DNA of 64,000 bases from Pigmentiphaga humi (GTDB lineage Bacteria > Pseudomonadota > Gammaproteobacteria > Burkholderiales > Burkholderiaceae_B). The notes under the pieces are model-generated. The model had not been told where the DNA came from. It did no database searches and saw only the letters and a list, made by a program, of their open reading frames with translations. A program made the position numbers and the translations under genes. The DNA lies in assembly GCF_900606115.1 (NCBI RefSeq), contig NZ_UWPJ01000025.1:59376-123375 (forward strand). Reading direction: 5' to 3'. Below are positions 17,205 through 26,719 of this stretch, piece after piece (position 1 is the first letter of the stretch; every line of letters starts with the position of its first letter).

Positions 17205-19322
17205 TCAGCGCGCAGGGGGGTGTCCTCCCCGCTGGCCGATCACCGCATCGGCCACCGCCTTGGGCACCTCGGCGTAGTGCTTGAACTCCATGGTGTAGGT
17301 GGCGCGGCCCTGCGTCAGCGAGCGCAGCGTGGTCGAATAGCCGAACATCTCGGCCAGCGGGACCTCCGCGCGCACCAGCTTGCCGCCCCCGCCGGCGATG
17401 TCCTCCATGCCCTGCACCATGCCGCGCCGGGACGACAGATCGCCCATGACGTTGCCCATGAAATCCTCGGGGGTCTCCACCTCGACGCTCATCATCGGCT
17501 CGAGCAGCACCGGCCGGGCGCGCCGCATCGCCTCCTTGAAGGCCATCGAGCCGGCCATGCGGAAGGCGTTCTCGTTCGAGTCCACGTCGTGGTACGAACC
17601 GAAGGTCAGCCGCACCCGCACGTCCACCACGGGATAGCCCGCCAGCACGCCTGCCTTCAGCGTGTCCTGGATGCCCTTGTCCACCGCGGGGATGAACTCG
17701 CGCGGCACCACTCCGCCCTTGATCTCGTCGACGAATTCGTAGCCGCCCGACGGCAGGGGTTCGAGCGCGATCACCACGTGGCCGTACTGGCCGCGCCCGC
17801 CCGACTGCTTGATGAACTTGCCTTCGACGTCGCGCACCGCGGCTTTCACGGTTTCGCGGTAGGCCACCTGGGGCTTGCCCACCGAGGCTTCGACGCCGAA
17901 CTCGCGCTTCATCCGGTCGACCAGGATCTCCAGGTGCAGTTCGCCCATGCCGGAGATGATGGTCTGCCCCGACTCCTCGTCGGTATGGACGCGGAACGAG
18001 GGATCCTCCTGCGCCAGGCGGTTCAGCGCCATGCCCATTTTTTCCTGGTCGACCTGGGTTCGGGGTTCGACCGCCTGGGAAATCACCGGCTCGGGGAACA
18101 CCATGCGCTCCAGGATGATGGGCCGTTCCGGGTCGCACAGCGTATCGCCGGTAGTGGCTTCCTTGAGTCCCACCGCCGCGGCGATGTCGCCGGCGTAGAC
18201 TTCCTTGATCTCGCGCCGCTCGTTGGCGTGCATCTGGACGATGCGGCCCAGCCGCTCGCGCTTGCCCTTGAGCGGGTTGTAGACGCTGTCGCCGGACTTG
18301 ACGATGCCCGAGTAGACGCGGAAGAAGATCAGCTGGCCGACGAACGGGTCGGTCATGATCTTGAAAGCCAGCGCCGAGAACGGCTCGTCGTCCGCCGGAT
18401 GCCGCTCGATCTCACCGCCGCGCTCGTCCTCGCCCTCGATGGCGGGCACGTCCAGGGGCGACGGGAGATAGTCGATCACGGCGTCGAGCATGGCCTGTAC
18501 GCCCTTGTTCTTGAACGCGCTGCCGCACAGCATGGGCACGATCTCGCCCGCCACGGTGCGCTTGCGCAGCCCGCGCTTGATCTCGTCCTCGGTCAGCGCC
18601 TCGCCGTTCAGGTACTTGTCCATCAGCGCATCGTCGGCCTCGGCCGCCTCGGCCAGCATCTTGTCGCGCCACTCCTCGGCCACGGCCTGCAGGCCGGCGG
18701 GGATGTCGCGGTATTCGAAGCGCACCCCCTGCGTGGCCTCGTCCCAGATGATGGCCTTCATCTTGACGAGATCGACCACGCCCTCGAAATGGTCTTCCGC
18801 GCCCACCGGGATCTGCACGGGCACGGCCCGGCCTTTCAGCCGCTCGACGATCTGCCGCTGCACGCGGAAGAAGTCGGCGCCGACGCGGTCCATCTTGTTG
18901 ACGAAGGCGATGCGCGGCACCCCGTACTTGTTGGCCTGGCGCCAGACGGTCTCGGACTGCGGCTGCACCCCGCCGACGGAGTCGTAGACCATGCAGGCGC
19001 CGTCGAGCACGCGCATGGAGCGCTCGACTTCGATGGTGAAATCCACGTGCCCGGGCGTGTCGATGATGTTGATGCGGTGCTCGGGATAGTTGCCCGCCAT
19101 GCCTTTCCAGAAAGCGGTGGTGGCGGCCGACGTGATCGTGATGCCGCGCTCCTGCTCCTGTTCCATCCAGTCCATGGTGGCATTGCCGTCATGGACCTCG
19201 CCGATTTTGTGATTGACCCCGGTGTAGAACAGGATGCGCTCGGTCGTGGTGGTCTTGCCGGCGTCGATGTGCGCGCTGATGCCGATGTTCCGGTAGCGCT
19301 CGATGGGGGTCTTGCGGGTCAT
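17205..19322 (-). CDS. fusA: Elongation factor G (second-copy type)
   Basis: Ribosomal translocase GTPase of 705 residues. GTPase motifs: G1 [10 protein letters not shown] (~16-25), switch I with [11 protein letters not shown] (~61-71), G3 DTPGHVDFT (~90), G4 NKMD (~144), SAF (~266). Domains II-V follow, with [20 protein letters not shown] and GRGQYGHVV intact. The gene stands alone without rpsL-rpsG-tuf, so it is probably a paralogue of the str-operon copy, though that copy is not in the window. The start at 19322 ([18 protein letters not shown]) is preceded by GAGG; the frame is open upstream to 19412 but the extension is not family-like. Confidence 0.93.
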   Translation of the reverse strand: MTRKTPIERYRNIGISAHIDAGKTTTTERILFYTGVNHKIGEVHDGNATMDWMEQEQERGITITSAATTAFWKGMAGNYPEHRINIIDTPGHVDFTIEVERSMRVLDGACMVYDSVGGVQPQSETVWRQANKYGVPRIAFVNKMDRVGADFFRVQRQIVERLKGRAVPVQIPVGAEDHFEGVVDLVKMKAIIWDEATQGVRFEYRDIPAGLQAVAEEWRDKMLAEAAEADDALMDKYLNGEALTEDEIKRGLRKRTVAGEIVPMLCGSAFKNKGVQAMLDAVIDYLPSPLDVPAIEGEDERGGEIERHPADDEPFSALAFKIMTDPFVGQLIFFRVYSGIVKSGDSVYNPLKGKRERLGRIVQMHANERREIKEVYAGDIAAAVGLKEATTGDTLCDPERPIILERMVFPEPVISQAVEPRTQVDQEKMGMALNRLAQEDPSFRVHTDEESGQTIISGMGELHLEILVDRMKREFGVEASVGKPQVAYRETVKAAVRDVEGKFIKQSGGRGQYGHVVIALEPLPSGGYEFVDEIKGGVVPREFIPAVDKGIQDTLKAGVLAGYPVVDVRVRLTFGSYHDVDSNENAFRMAGSMAFKEAMRRARPVLLEPMMSVEVETPEDFMGNVMGDLSSRRGMVQGMEDIAGGGGKLVRAEVPLAEMFGYSTTLRSLTQGRATYTMEFKHYAEVPKAVADAVIGQRGGHPPAR

Positions 19323-19582
19323 GGCGGCCTCGTCGTGAAGGTGGACAGGAAAGCGCGCGGTAGACAAGTTTGCACCGGATCGGCATGGCGCGGAAAGGCG
19401 ATTACGCCACACTCGCCACGACGCTCCTGCCGGCTGGCGCGCATCGTAGTAATCTGGCTCCTATATATGGGTGGTTTGCTCAAGACAAACTGAAACAGAG
19501 CGCATCTCCTTGTCAGTTCCTTCGGGAAGACGGGAAAGCATCGCGCCTGCCGCCTTCTGCGCAGAGAGGTTTCCCCGCTGGA

Positions 19583-19608
19583 GGAGGCTGCGCCGCCTCC
19601 GGTTTTTT
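19583..19608 (+). terminator. Intrinsic terminator inside the tctC leader
   Basis: GGAGGC/GCCTCC forms a 6-bp GC stem with a 6-nt loop, followed by GG and six T residues. On the plus strand there is no gene upstream for it to end; the fusA gene runs the other way. It therefore lies in the 5' leader of the Bug/TctC gene and may attenuate that operon. Confidence 0.6.
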
Positions 19609-19635
19609 GCCGCCGGGCCGTCCCAAGGCAAAAGC

Positions 19636-19705
19636 GCCCCCCTCGGGGGCAGCTCCGCCGAAGGAGAAGCGTGGGGGCATTTTTCACAGGGCGGCGTGGC
19701 CGCCC
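19636..19705 (+). promoter_or_regulatory. Leader hairpins before the tctC ribosome binding site
   Basis: Downstream of the leader terminator come a GCCCCC/GGGGGC hairpin (from ~19636) and a perfect 7-bp GGGCGGC-GTG-GCCGCCC hairpin (19689-19705) that ends 15 bases before AGGAG. Together with the terminator they make a structured ~120-nt leader. No known riboswitch class recognised. Confidence 0.4.
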
Positions 19706-19731
19706 TTACCTTCCGCAGCAAGGAGACATGC

Positions 19732-20685
19732 ATGAAGTTCGTCAAGAAAGCGGCGGTGGCCGTCGCCCTCGCCGTTGCGCCGCTGGCCGTGCTGGCCGCT
19801 CCCGCCAAGGTCATGGCCCCCGGCGGCCCGGGCGGCGGCTATGACGGCGCGGCCCGGGTGCCGCTGCAGGTGATGCAGCAGACCGGCATCTTCACAGACG
19901 GTTTCCAGGTCACCAACAAGGGCGGCGCGGGCGGCACCATCGGGCTGGCGGAGTTCGTCCGCACCGGCAAGGGCGACGACAACGCCATCATGTCCATGGG
20001 CGCCATCCTGATCGGCGCCATCATCACCAACAAGTCGCCGGTCACCCTGGACCAGACCGTGCCGCTGGTGCGCCTGACCGACGACGCCGGCGCGCTGGTG
20101 GTCGCCGCCAACTCGCCCATCAAGAGCGTGGCCGACGCGGTCGCCGCGCTGCGCGCCAATCCGGGCGGCACCGCCGTGGCGGGCGGCTCCATCGGCGGCA
20201 CCGACCACGTCACGGCCGCGCTGCTGGCCAAGAGCGCCAAGATCGATCCGACCAAGATCAATTACCTGCCCTACACCAGCGGCGCGGAAGTCGTCACCTC
20301 GCTGGCCAGCGGCCAGGGCAAGATCGGCATCTCCGGCCTGTCGGAGCTGAAGTCCTACGTCGACCAGGGCCGCATCCGCGTCATCGCGGTCACCTCGGAA
20401 AAACGCCTGCCCGGCGTCGAGGCGCCCACGCTCAAGGAAAGCGGCCACGACGTGGTCATCGGCAACTGGCGCGGCATCATCGGCGCCCCGGGCATGAGCA
20501 AGGCCGGCCGCGACATGTGGCTGCAGCGCTTCGCCAAGCTGCACGCCTCGCCGGAATGGAAGAAGGCGCTGGCCGATCGCGGCTGGGACGACGCCTACCT
20601 GGCGGGCGACGATTTCGCCGCCTTCCTCGCCCAGGAAAAGACCCGTCAGACCCAAGTCCTGAAGGACGTCGGCCTGGTCAAGTAA
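19732..20685 (+). CDS. tctC: Bug-family tripartite tricarboxylate transporter receptor (TctC type)
   Basis: A 317-residue periplasmic binding protein. A Sec signal peptide is visible (MKFVKKAAVAVALAVAPLAVLAAP, cleavage near residue 22), then the Bug fold with KVMAPGGPGGGYDGAARV (ligand loop), the TNKGGAGGTIGLAEFV motif and a C-terminal GIIGAPGMSKAGRDMW block. The ATG at 19732 has AGGAG six bases upstream; an overlapping ATG at 19728 is in another frame. It heads the operon tctC-tctB-tctA, which imports a citrate-like or other carboxylate with a cation gradient. Ligand not identified. Confidence 0.9.
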   Translation: MKFVKKAAVAVALAVAPLAVLAAPAKVMAPGGPGGGYDGAARVPLQVMQQTGIFTDGFQVTNKGGAGGTIGLAEFVRTGKGDDNAIMSMGAILIGAIITNKSPVTLDQTVPLVRLTDDAGALVVAANSPIKSVADAVAALRANPGGTAVAGGSIGGTDHVTAALLAKSAKIDPTKINYLPYTSGAEVVTSLASGQGKIGISGLSELKSYVDQGRIRVIAVTSEKRLPGVEAPTLKESGHDVVIGNWRGIIGAPGMSKAGRDMWLQRFAKLHASPEWKKALADRGWDDAYLAGDDFAAFLAQEKTRQTQVLKDVGLVK

Positions 20686-20699
20686 GCCGCTTCGCATCC

Positions 20700-20754
20700 G
20701 CCGTCCCGCCCGCCGGGACGGCGGGCCTGTCCGTCACGGAGCCCTTCGGGCTCC
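20700..20754 (+). terminator. Two hairpins between receptor and membrane genes
   Basis: A perfect 9-bp stem GCCGTCCCG/CGGGACGGC (20700-20722) and a 7-bp stem GGAGCCC-TTC-GGGCTCC (20738-20754) fill the 84-bp gap between tctC and tctB. Neither has a T run. Such structures commonly stabilise the upstream receptor mRNA so it is made in excess over membrane subunits; that role is inferred. Confidence 0.5.
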
Positions 20755-20769
20755 ATCGGAGACCATGCA

Positions 20770-21252
20770 ATGACATACTCCCGCAAGCGCCCCTGGTGGC
20801 TGGGCGCCGCCGTCGTGCTGATCGGCGCCGTCTGGCTCTACGAAGGCGGCTCCATGCCGCAGATCGGCGGCTACGCGGCGCTCGGCCCGGGTTTCTTCGT
20901 CAGCGTGATCGGCGGCGCGCTGATCGTGCTGGGCCTGGTGCTGCTGTTCCAGATCGCCCGCGGCGAAGACTTCACCCCACAGGAAGCGGAGAACGTCGAG
21001 GCCGACGCCGGCGCGTCCCGGCCCGCGCTGCTCTGGGCCGCCGCGGGCGCCGCCCTGCCCCTGCTGACCATGCAGCCGCTGGGCTTTCCGCTTACCGCCA
21101 TGGGCTCCTTCGCCCTGGTCACCCGCGCTTTCGGCTCGCGCCGCCTCGTCTTCGACTGCGCGATCGGGCTGGTGCTGGGCCTGGTCTGCTGGTTCGGCTT
21201 TTCCAAGCTCGGCGTGGGCCTGGGCGGGCTCTTTCCGCCGGCGGGGTGGTAG
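20770..21252 (+). CDS. tctB: Tripartite tricarboxylate transporter, small membrane subunit
   Basis: The 160-residue protein has four predicted membrane helices (~9-26, 38-60, 87-105, 128-148), the TctB pattern. The segment GGYAALGPGFFVSVIGGALIVLG is typical of the family (LGPGFFP-type motif). Its TAG is directly followed by the ATG of tctA with no gap, so the two membrane subunits are translationally coupled. Confidence 0.9.
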   Translation: MTYSRKRPWWLGAAVVLIGAVWLYEGGSMPQIGGYAALGPGFFVSVIGGALIVLGLVLLFQIARGEDFTPQEAENVEADAGASRPALLWAAAGAALPLLTMQPLGFPLTAMGSFALVTRAFGSRRLVFDCAIGLVLGLVCWFGFSKLGVGLGGLFPPAGW

Positions 21253-22740
21253 ATGCAGACCTTCCAAGCCCTGCTGGACGGGTTCGGCATCGCGCTGCAG
21301 CCCATGAACCTGGTGTGGGCCTTCGTCGGCTCGCTGCTGGGCACGGCGATCGGCGTGCTGCCGGGCATCGGGCCGGCGCTGACCATCGCGCTGCTGCTGC
21401 CGGTCACCGTGCAGATCGCGCCGACGGCGGCCTTCATCATGTTCGCCGGCGTGCTCTACGGCGCGATGTACGGCGGCTCGACCACCTCCATCCTGCTCAA
21501 CGCCCCGGGCGAGAGCGGCTCCATGATGACGGCCCTGGAAGGCAACAAGATGGCCCGCAGCGGCCGCGGCGCCGCCGCCCTGGCCACCGCCGCGCTGGGC
21601 TCCTTCGTCGCCGGCACGCTGTCCACCTTGGCGCTCAGCTTCGTCGCGCCCGCCATCGCCGAACTGGCCTTCGTGTTCGGGCCGGCCGACTACTTCGCGC
21701 TGATGATCCTGTCGTTCACCTCGGTCGCGGTGGTGTTGGGCGCATCGCGGGTGCGCGGCTTCATCTCGCTGTTCCTCGGCCTGGCAATGGGCATGGTGGG
21801 CATAGACGGCCAATCCGGCCAGGCGCGCCTGGCCTTCGGCTCGCCCGACCTGCTCGACGGCATCGAGCTGACCGTCGTGCTGGTGTCCCTGTTCGCGGTC
21901 GGCGAGATCCTCTACGTGGCCAGCCGCTTCAGCAAGGCGCCGCCGCGGATCAACCCGCTGGCGGGCGGCACCTGGATGACGCGGCAAGACTGGAAGCGTT
22001 CCTGGAAGCCGTGGGTGCGCGGCACCGCGCTGGGCTTTCCCATCGGCGCGCTGCCGGCGGGCGGCACCGAGATCCCGACCTTTCTTTCCTACTCCATCGA
22101 GCGGCGGCTCTGCAAGCACCCGGAGGAGTTCGGCAAAGGCGCGATCGAAGGCGTCGCCGGCCCCGAAGCCGCCAACAACGCCGCGGCCGCGGGGATACTG
22201 GTGCCGCTGCTGACGCTGGGGCTGCCCACGTCCGCCACCGCTGCCGTGCTGCTGGCGGCCTTCCAGAGCTACGGTTTGCAGCCCGGCCCCTTCCTGTTCA
22301 CCAACAGCGCGGATCTGGTCTGGGGGCTGATCGCCTCGCTGTACGTGGGCAACCTCATGCTGCTGGTGCTGAACCTGCCGCTGGTCGGGCTATGGGTGCG
22401 TCTGCTGCTGATTCCCCGCCCCTATCTCTATGCCGGCATCCTGGTGTTCGCCATGGTGGGGATCTGGGGCGAAGCCACCTCGTGGACCGACCTCGCGCTG
22501 ATGTTCGGCGTCGGCGTGATGGGCTACGTGATGCGCGTCTACGATTTTCCCATCGCCCCGGTGCTGATCGGCCTGATCCTCGGCCCGATGGCGGAAACCC
22601 AGCTGCGGCGCGCCCTCGCTGTCAGCCAGGGTGATCCGGTGGTGCTGGTGTCCACGCCGTTCGCCGCCACGATGCTCGGGCTCGCCGCCCTGGCGCTGGT
22701 CCTGCCGGCGCTGCTGCGGCGCATGCGGCGCAACGCTTGA
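21253..22740 (+). CDS. tctA: Tripartite tricarboxylate transporter, large membrane subunit
   Basis: A 495-residue polytopic protein with about 11-12 membrane helices. Conserved TctA blocks are [27 protein letters not shown] (~25-50), [22 protein letters not shown] (~66-87), [24 protein letters not shown] (~266-290), [26 protein letters not shown] (~303-328). The GxLPGIGP and GGSTTSIL loops are thought to line the transport path. It is the last gene of the tct operon; a strong hairpin follows immediately. Confidence 0.93.
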   Translation: MQTFQALLDGFGIALQPMNLVWAFVGSLLGTAIGVLPGIGPALTIALLLPVTVQIAPTAAFIMFAGVLYGAMYGGSTTSILLNAPGESGSMMTALEGNKMARSGRGAAALATAALGSFVAGTLSTLALSFVAPAIAELAFVFGPADYFALMILSFTSVAVVLGASRVRGFISLFLGLAMGMVGIDGQSGQARLAFGSPDLLDGIELTVVLVSLFAVGEILYVASRFSKAPPRINPLAGGTWMTRQDWKRSWKPWVRGTALGFPIGALPAGGTEIPTFLSYSIERRLCKHPEEFGKGAIEGVAGPEAANNAAAAGILVPLLTLGLPTSATAAVLLAAFQSYGLQPGPFLFTNSADLVWGLIASLYVGNLMLLVLNLPLVGLWVRLLLIPRPYLYAGILVFAMVGIWGEATSWTDLALMFGVGVMGYVMRVYDFPIAPVLIGLILGPMAETQLRRALAVSQGDPVVLVSTPFAATMLGLAALALVLPALLRRMRRNA

Positions 22741-22741
22741 A

Positions 22742-22768
22742 GCAGGCACGCGTGCCCCGCGTGCCTGC
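22742..22768 (+). terminator. Hairpin at the end of the tctCBA operon
   Basis: A perfect 10-bp stem GCAGGCACGC/GCGTGCCTGC with a 7-nt loop begins one base after the tctA stop. The following bases lack a T tract. Confidence 0.55.
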
Positions 22769-22911
22769 CGCCTTGAAACAGACCCTCCGCGCCAACTGCA
22801 GTATAAAAGCGGTCTGGCGCGATTCCGCCCGCGCCCCATGGCCGCCCGGCGGCCCGGCGCCCGATTGGCGCCCCGCAACGGGCTCACCTCAATCCATTCC
22901 TGAAACACACC

Positions 22912-23910
22912 ATGAGCTCTTCGCACCCCTGTCCGGGCAGGCGCGCCGCCGTGGCACTCGCCGCCGCCTTTGCCGCAACGGCCGTGGCTCCCGCTGCGCT
23001 GGCCGCCGGCTACCCGACCAAGCCCATCACCATCATCGTGGCCTACGGCGCCGGCGGCGACACCGACGCCATGGCCCGGCTGTTCGGCGAAAAGCTCAGC
23101 CACCGCCTGGGCCAGCCCTTCGTGGTCGAGAACCGCGCCGGCGCCAGCGGCATCATCGGCAGCAACTACGTCGCTCGCGCCAAGCCCGACGGCTACACCC
23201 TGCTGCTGGCCCCCAGCACCTTCGCAATGGCCACGCACGTGGTCAAGACCGACTCCGCCGCAACCTACGACCCGGTCAAGGACTTCGCGCCCATCACGCA
23301 AACCGCTTCGCAGCCCCTGCTGCTGGTCGCCAGCCAGGCCTCCGGCTACACCTCGGCCGCCCAGGTGGTCAAGGATGCCAAGTCGGGCAAAGCCCTGACC
23401 TATGCCAGCCCCGGCTCGGGATCGCCCATGCACGTGCTGGGCGAGGTGTTCAACCAGGCCGCCGGCATCAAGCTCTCGCACATCCCCTACAAGGGCGTAG
23501 CGCCGGCCGTCAACGACCTGCTCGGCGGCCACGTCCAGCTCTCCTGGATGACCTTCGGTCCGGTCGAACCCTACCTGGCCTCGGGCAAGATCCGCATCCT
23601 GGCCAACGGCGCCGCCGAGCGCACTCCGCTGGCCCCCGACGCCCCCTCGATGGCGGAACTGGGCTACAAGAACATCAACGTAACGGCCTGGCAAGGCCTG
23701 TACGCGCCCAAAAGAACGCCGGAAGAGGTGGTGCGCACGCTCAACGCCCACATGGTCGAAGTGCTGAAAATGCCCGACGTGATAGAGAAGATGCGCGTGT
23801 TCGGCGCCTTCGCCACGAACAGCACGCCCGCGCAGTTGGCCAAGCTGACCGCCGACGACTACGCCTACTACGGCAAGGTCATCAAGGAGTTCGGCATCCA
23901 GGCCGACTGA
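22912..23910 (+). CDS. Bug-family tripartite tricarboxylate receptor protein
   Basis: A 332-residue periplasmic solute receptor. The N-terminal signal (RRAAVALAAAFAATAVAPAALAAG, cleavage near residue 32) is followed by YPTKPITIIVAYGAGGDTDAMARLFGEKL and VENRAGASGIIGSNYVARAKPDGYTLLL, the Bug hallmark blocks, and by GSPMHVLGEVFNQ and WQGLYAPKRTPEEVV later on. It lies 171 bp after tctA beyond a strong hairpin and so is probably its own transcription unit. Bug proteins are expanded in Bordetella; the ligand is unknown. Confidence 0.9.
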   Translation: MSSSHPCPGRRAAVALAAAFAATAVAPAALAAGYPTKPITIIVAYGAGGDTDAMARLFGEKLSHRLGQPFVVENRAGASGIIGSNYVARAKPDGYTLLLAPSTFAMATHVVKTDSAATYDPVKDFAPITQTASQPLLLVASQASGYTSAAQVVKDAKSGKALTYASPGSGSPMHVLGEVFNQAAGIKLSHIPYKGVAPAVNDLLGGHVQLSWMTFGPVEPYLASGKIRILANGAAERTPLAPDAPSMAELGYKNINVTAWQGLYAPKRTPEEVVRTLNAHMVEVLKMPDVIEKMRVFGAFATNSTPAQLAKLTADDYAYYGKVIKEFGIQAD

Positions 23911-23935
23911 GCGGCGGCAGCCGCCTGGGGCGGGC

Positions 23936-24460
23936 CTACAGCGCCACCAGGAACACCCCCGCGCCGACCCCCAGCATCAGCAGGGGGCTGATGCGCGTGA
24001 ACATCAGGATCAGCGTGGACGCCGCCGCCACGCCCCAGGCCCACGCCCCGCCTTCGGCCGCCCGCAGAACGGTGCACGACGCCGCCAGCACCATGCCCGC
24101 GGCGACCGGCACCAGCCCGGCCTCGATGGCGCGTATGCACAGCGTGTTCTTGTAGCGGGTCCAGACGTGCGCCAGCGCGAAAACCAGCAGCGAACTGGGG
24201 ATGAATATCGCCGCCGAGGCCAGCAGCGCGCCGGCCAGCCCCGCCGCCTGCCAGCCCACCAGCGTCACCAGCAGCGCTCCCGGCCCCGGCAGGATGCGGG
24301 ACAAGGCGAACAAGTCCATGAACTGCCCGTTCGTCATCCAGCCATAGACCTCAACCGATTGGCGGTGGATGTCCGCCACGATGCTCTGCCCGCCGCCCAC
24401 CGTCAGGAAAGACAGCGGCAGGAATACCAGCACCACGTCCAGCAGCTTTTGCAGGTTCAT
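23936..24460 (-). CDS. Chromate transporter subunit (short-chain ChrA half)
   Basis: The 174-residue protein is one half of a split CHR-type transporter. It contains FLPLSFLTVGGGQSIVADIHRQSVE (~13-37; the GG(G)xxxxP-like N-terminal motif), a GWMTNGQFMDLFALSRILPGPGAL segment and about five to six hydrophobic helices. Its ATG overlaps the stop of the upstream partner (ATGA), so the two halves are coupled and likely form one membrane complex. Chromate export is the annotated family role; physiological substrate uncertain. Confidence 0.88.
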   Translation of the reverse strand: MNLQKLLDVVLVFLPLSFLTVGGGQSIVADIHRQSVEVYGWMTNGQFMDLFALSRILPGPGALLVTLVGWQAAGLAGALLASAAIFIPSSLLVFALAHVWTRYKNTLCIRAIEAGLVPVAAGMVLAASCTVLRAAEGGAWAWGVAAASTLILMFTRISPLLMLGVGAGVFLVAL

Positions 24461-25044
24461 GGCGCCTCGCTCGCACGCAGCTTCAGGTAGGCCATCAGGA
24501 TGGACAGCGGCGCCATCGCGCCCACGACCCACAACAGCGGCAGACGCAGCAGGAAGATTCCGCAAAACGTGATCACCAGCACCGCGACCGAGGGTGCGCT
24601 GCGCGCCGCCCGGCTGGCCGCGCGCAGCCCCGTCTGCAGCGACAACCCCACCGCCGCCGCGGCGACGCCGGCCAGCGCCACGTGCACGGAATCGGTCTTG
24701 GCCACGGCCGCGAACAGGCCGACCACCACCAGCGCCAGCGCCATGGTCGGCAGTACCAGCCCCAGCGCGCCCACCAGCGCGCCGCATCCGCCGCGCAGCC
24801 GGAACCCCAGCCAGATCGCCAGATTGATCACATTGACGCCGGGAAATGCCTGCGCCAGCGCCAGCCCGCTCAAGAACTCGGATTCCGACAGCCAGCGCCG
24901 GCGCTGCACGAATTCGCGCAGCATCCAGCCGCTCAGTCCGCCGCCGAAGCTGGTCAGGCCTATCTTCATGAATGCGACGAATATGTCGGAAATCGAGGGT
25001 ACGGGGGGGAGGTCGGGCGGCGGAGTCTGGGGACGGGAGGTCAT
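24457..25044 (-). CDS. Chromate transporter subunit (short-chain ChrA half)
   Basis: The partner half, 195 residues, with the motif FVAFMKIGLTSFGGGLSGWMLREFV (~23-47) and LSESEFLSGLALAQAFPGVNVINLAIWLGFRLRG, the CHR-domain signature (GxFGGG and the AQAxPGP-like loop). About five hydrophobic helices follow. ATG 25044 was preferred; an in-frame TTG at 25065 would add seven residues. It overlaps the second half by four bases. Confidence 0.88.
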   Translation of the reverse strand: MTSRPQTPPPDLPPVPSISDIFVAFMKIGLTSFGGGLSGWMLREFVQRRRWLSESEFLSGLALAQAFPGVNVINLAIWLGFRLRGGCGALVGALGLVLPTMALALVVVGLFAAVAKTDSVHVALAGVAAAAVGLSLQTGLRAASRAARSAPSVAVLVITFCGIFLLRLPLLWVVGAMAPLSILMAYLKLRASEAP

Positions 25045-25245
25045 GAATGGACAGGAAGGGGGCAAACCGTCGTCATATTACGGATTTGAATTGTCGAATA
25101 GCTTAACGCCGGGGCCGCCGGCGTACCACCTATGAATCACGGCAGAATCATGGCGTCTCCTCCGCACGCAGGGCGGTCGATCTGGTCTATTCTTCCGCAA
25201 CAACCGGCCGATAATCTCCTACGCCCGGATTTCACCGCCACTGCC
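25045..25245 (+). other. Intergenic control region between chromate genes and the peptide-modification locus
   Basis: About 200 bp between divergent units. It is more AT-rich than its surroundings around 25070-25150. I see no clear sigma-70 promoter pair or operator, and no strong ribosome binding site before the first gene of the plus-strand locus. Confidence 0.4.
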
Positions 25246-25548
25246 ATGTCTGCCAGCGCATCCCACTCGTTCATCCGCAATCCCTCGCTCATTGGCGTCC
25301 CCTCCGGCGACCACCTCGTGATGATGAGCATAGACACGGGCAGCTACTACGATCTGAACGGAACGGGCCGCTTTATCTGGGAATCCCTGGAAACGCCCCG
25401 CCGGTTCGAGGAAATCTGCCTGCTCGTCGGGCAAGCCTACGAGGTCTCCGGCGAAGCATGCGCCCTCGCCGTCCAGGGGTTCCTCGACAGAATGCTCGCC
25501 GAAGGCATGATCCAGACCGCGCCCCAGGCCGGCACTACCGCCGCCTGA
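25246..25548 (+). CDS. PqqD-like peptide-binding protein (RiPP recognition element)
   Basis: A 100-residue stand-alone protein with the PqqD pattern: a beta pair around GDHLVMMSIDTGSYYDLNGTGRFIWESLETP (~22-51; Y-x-L-N-x-T-G-x-x-I-W is the family core) then helices containing EEICLLVGQAYEVSGEACALAVQGFLDRMLAEGMI (~55-88). Proteins of this type bind leader peptides of ribosomally made, post-translationally modified peptides and present them to enzymes; they accompany lasso-peptide genes and the 'HPr-rel-A' cassettes defined by TIGRFAM models. The ATG at 25246 is chosen because the frame upstream to 25132 is not PqqD-like. It is the first gene of a cluster with two putative precursors and an HPr-kinase-related kinase. 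Confidence 0.85.
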   Translation: MSASASHSFIRNPSLIGVPSGDHLVMMSIDTGSYYDLNGTGRFIWESLETPRRFEEICLLVGQAYEVSGEACALAVQGFLDRMLAEGMIQTAPQAGTTAA

Positions 25549-25579
25549 CCACCCCGCGCATCCGCGCACTGAAAAAAAT

Positions 25580-26701
25580 ATGCCCGCCACGCTTTATTTC
25601 CTGCCCGAAGAAGTCCTCTTCGGCGAGACCCAAGGCCGCGTCGTCGCCGCCCGCCGCAACCATACCGACGACTGCTGGGCCGTCAACCAAGTCTCCAAAC
25701 GCGTCCTGGAGCATTTCGAGCGGCCGATCGCGCTCGAGGACGTATGCCTGCGCATCGTCAACGAGTTTGCCGTGGATGCCGCCACGTGCCGGGCCTCGAT
25801 CGAACCGGTCTTCGCGAAGCTGGAGGCGATGGGGTGGATCGAACCCCTGCCTGCCCCCGGCTCCGGGGATTCCATGCGGCAGCCTTATCTCGAATTGCTC
25901 AAGCGCGCCCTGGTCAACCTCATCTATCCGGAACACGAATTGCGCATGCGTTTCCTGGCCGGCGCCGAAGCAGCGCCGACCCGCCAGGCGCGGGACCGCG
26001 AGCTGCGCGACATTCGCTGGCGCGAACCGGAACGCTACGCGGAGCTCATCCGGTGCAAACAGGTCGGCGGCGTGCTGCACGGCGAGCCCACGCGCGATTC
26101 CCACACCATGGTCGGCCTGCGGCGGCTGGACAATATCGAGTATTGCGCGCGCCATGTCTTTGCCGACGGCGTCCCCGGGGATTTCCTCGAAGCCGGAGTA
26201 TGCCAGGGCGGCGCTGCGATCTACCTGCGCGCCCTGCAGGTCGCATTCGGCCAGGGCTCGCGGCGCACCTGGGTCGCCGATTCGTTCCAGGGCCTGCCGC
26301 CCCCATCGGAGCCGGCCGACGAAAAACTGGATCTGACCGAGCAACGCTTCCCTTGGCTGTCCATCAGCGAAAAAGCCGTACGGGAGAATTTCCGGACCTA
26401 TGAGCTGCTGAGCGATCAGGTCCGTTTCCTGGGCGGCTGGTTCGACCAGTCCCTGCCCGGATCCGACACCGGACCGCTGGCCCTGCTGCGCATCGACGCC
26501 GACCTGTACCGGTCCACCCGCGACGTGCTGGACGCGCTTTACGCGCGCGTGCAGCCGGGCGGATACGTCATCGTGGACGATTACCACGCGTTTGCGGCTT
26601 GCCGGCAGGCCGTCGACGAATTCCGGCAAGCGTATGGTATCGCCGACACATTGCGCACTATCGACTGGACAGGTGTATTCTGGCGCAAAACCGCTCAATG
26701 A
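25580..26701 (+). CDS. Fusion of a PqqD-like domain and a TylF/MycF-type O-methyltransferase
   Basis: A 373-residue two-domain protein. Residues ~1-95 form a second PqqD-like domain (LPEEVLFGETQGRVVAARR, CWAVNQVSKRVLEHFERP, a C-terminal helix ending MGWIEPL). Residues ~150-370 are a TylF-type SAM-dependent O-methyltransferase: SHTMVGLRRLDNIEYCARHV, the SAM loop FLEAGVCQGGAAIYLRAL (~211-228), WVADSFQGLPPPSE (~240) and the metal-binding LLRIDADLYRSTRDVLDALY and GGYVIVDDYHAFAACRQAVDEFR. TylF enzymes normally methylate sugar hydroxyls. Fusion to a leader-peptide-binding domain suggests the substrate is a peptide, perhaps after glycosylation by the next enzyme. The precursor-like peptide gene starts 18 bp downstream. 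Confidence 0.85.
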   Translation: MPATLYFLPEEVLFGETQGRVVAARRNHTDDCWAVNQVSKRVLEHFERPIALEDVCLRIVNEFAVDAATCRASIEPVFAKLEAMGWIEPLPAPGSGDSMRQPYLELLKRALVNLIYPEHELRMRFLAGAEAAPTRQARDRELRDIRWREPERYAELIRCKQVGGVLHGEPTRDSHTMVGLRRLDNIEYCARHVFADGVPGDFLEAGVCQGGAAIYLRALQVAFGQGSRRTWVADSFQGLPPPSEPADEKLDLTEQRFPWLSISEKAVRENFRTYELLSDQVRFLGGWFDQSLPGSDTGPLALLRIDADLYRSTRDVLDALYARVQPGGYVIVDDYHAFAACRQAVDEFRQAYGIADTLRTIDWTGVFWRKTAQ

Positions 26702-26719
26702 GTTTGAAAGGACAAGATA

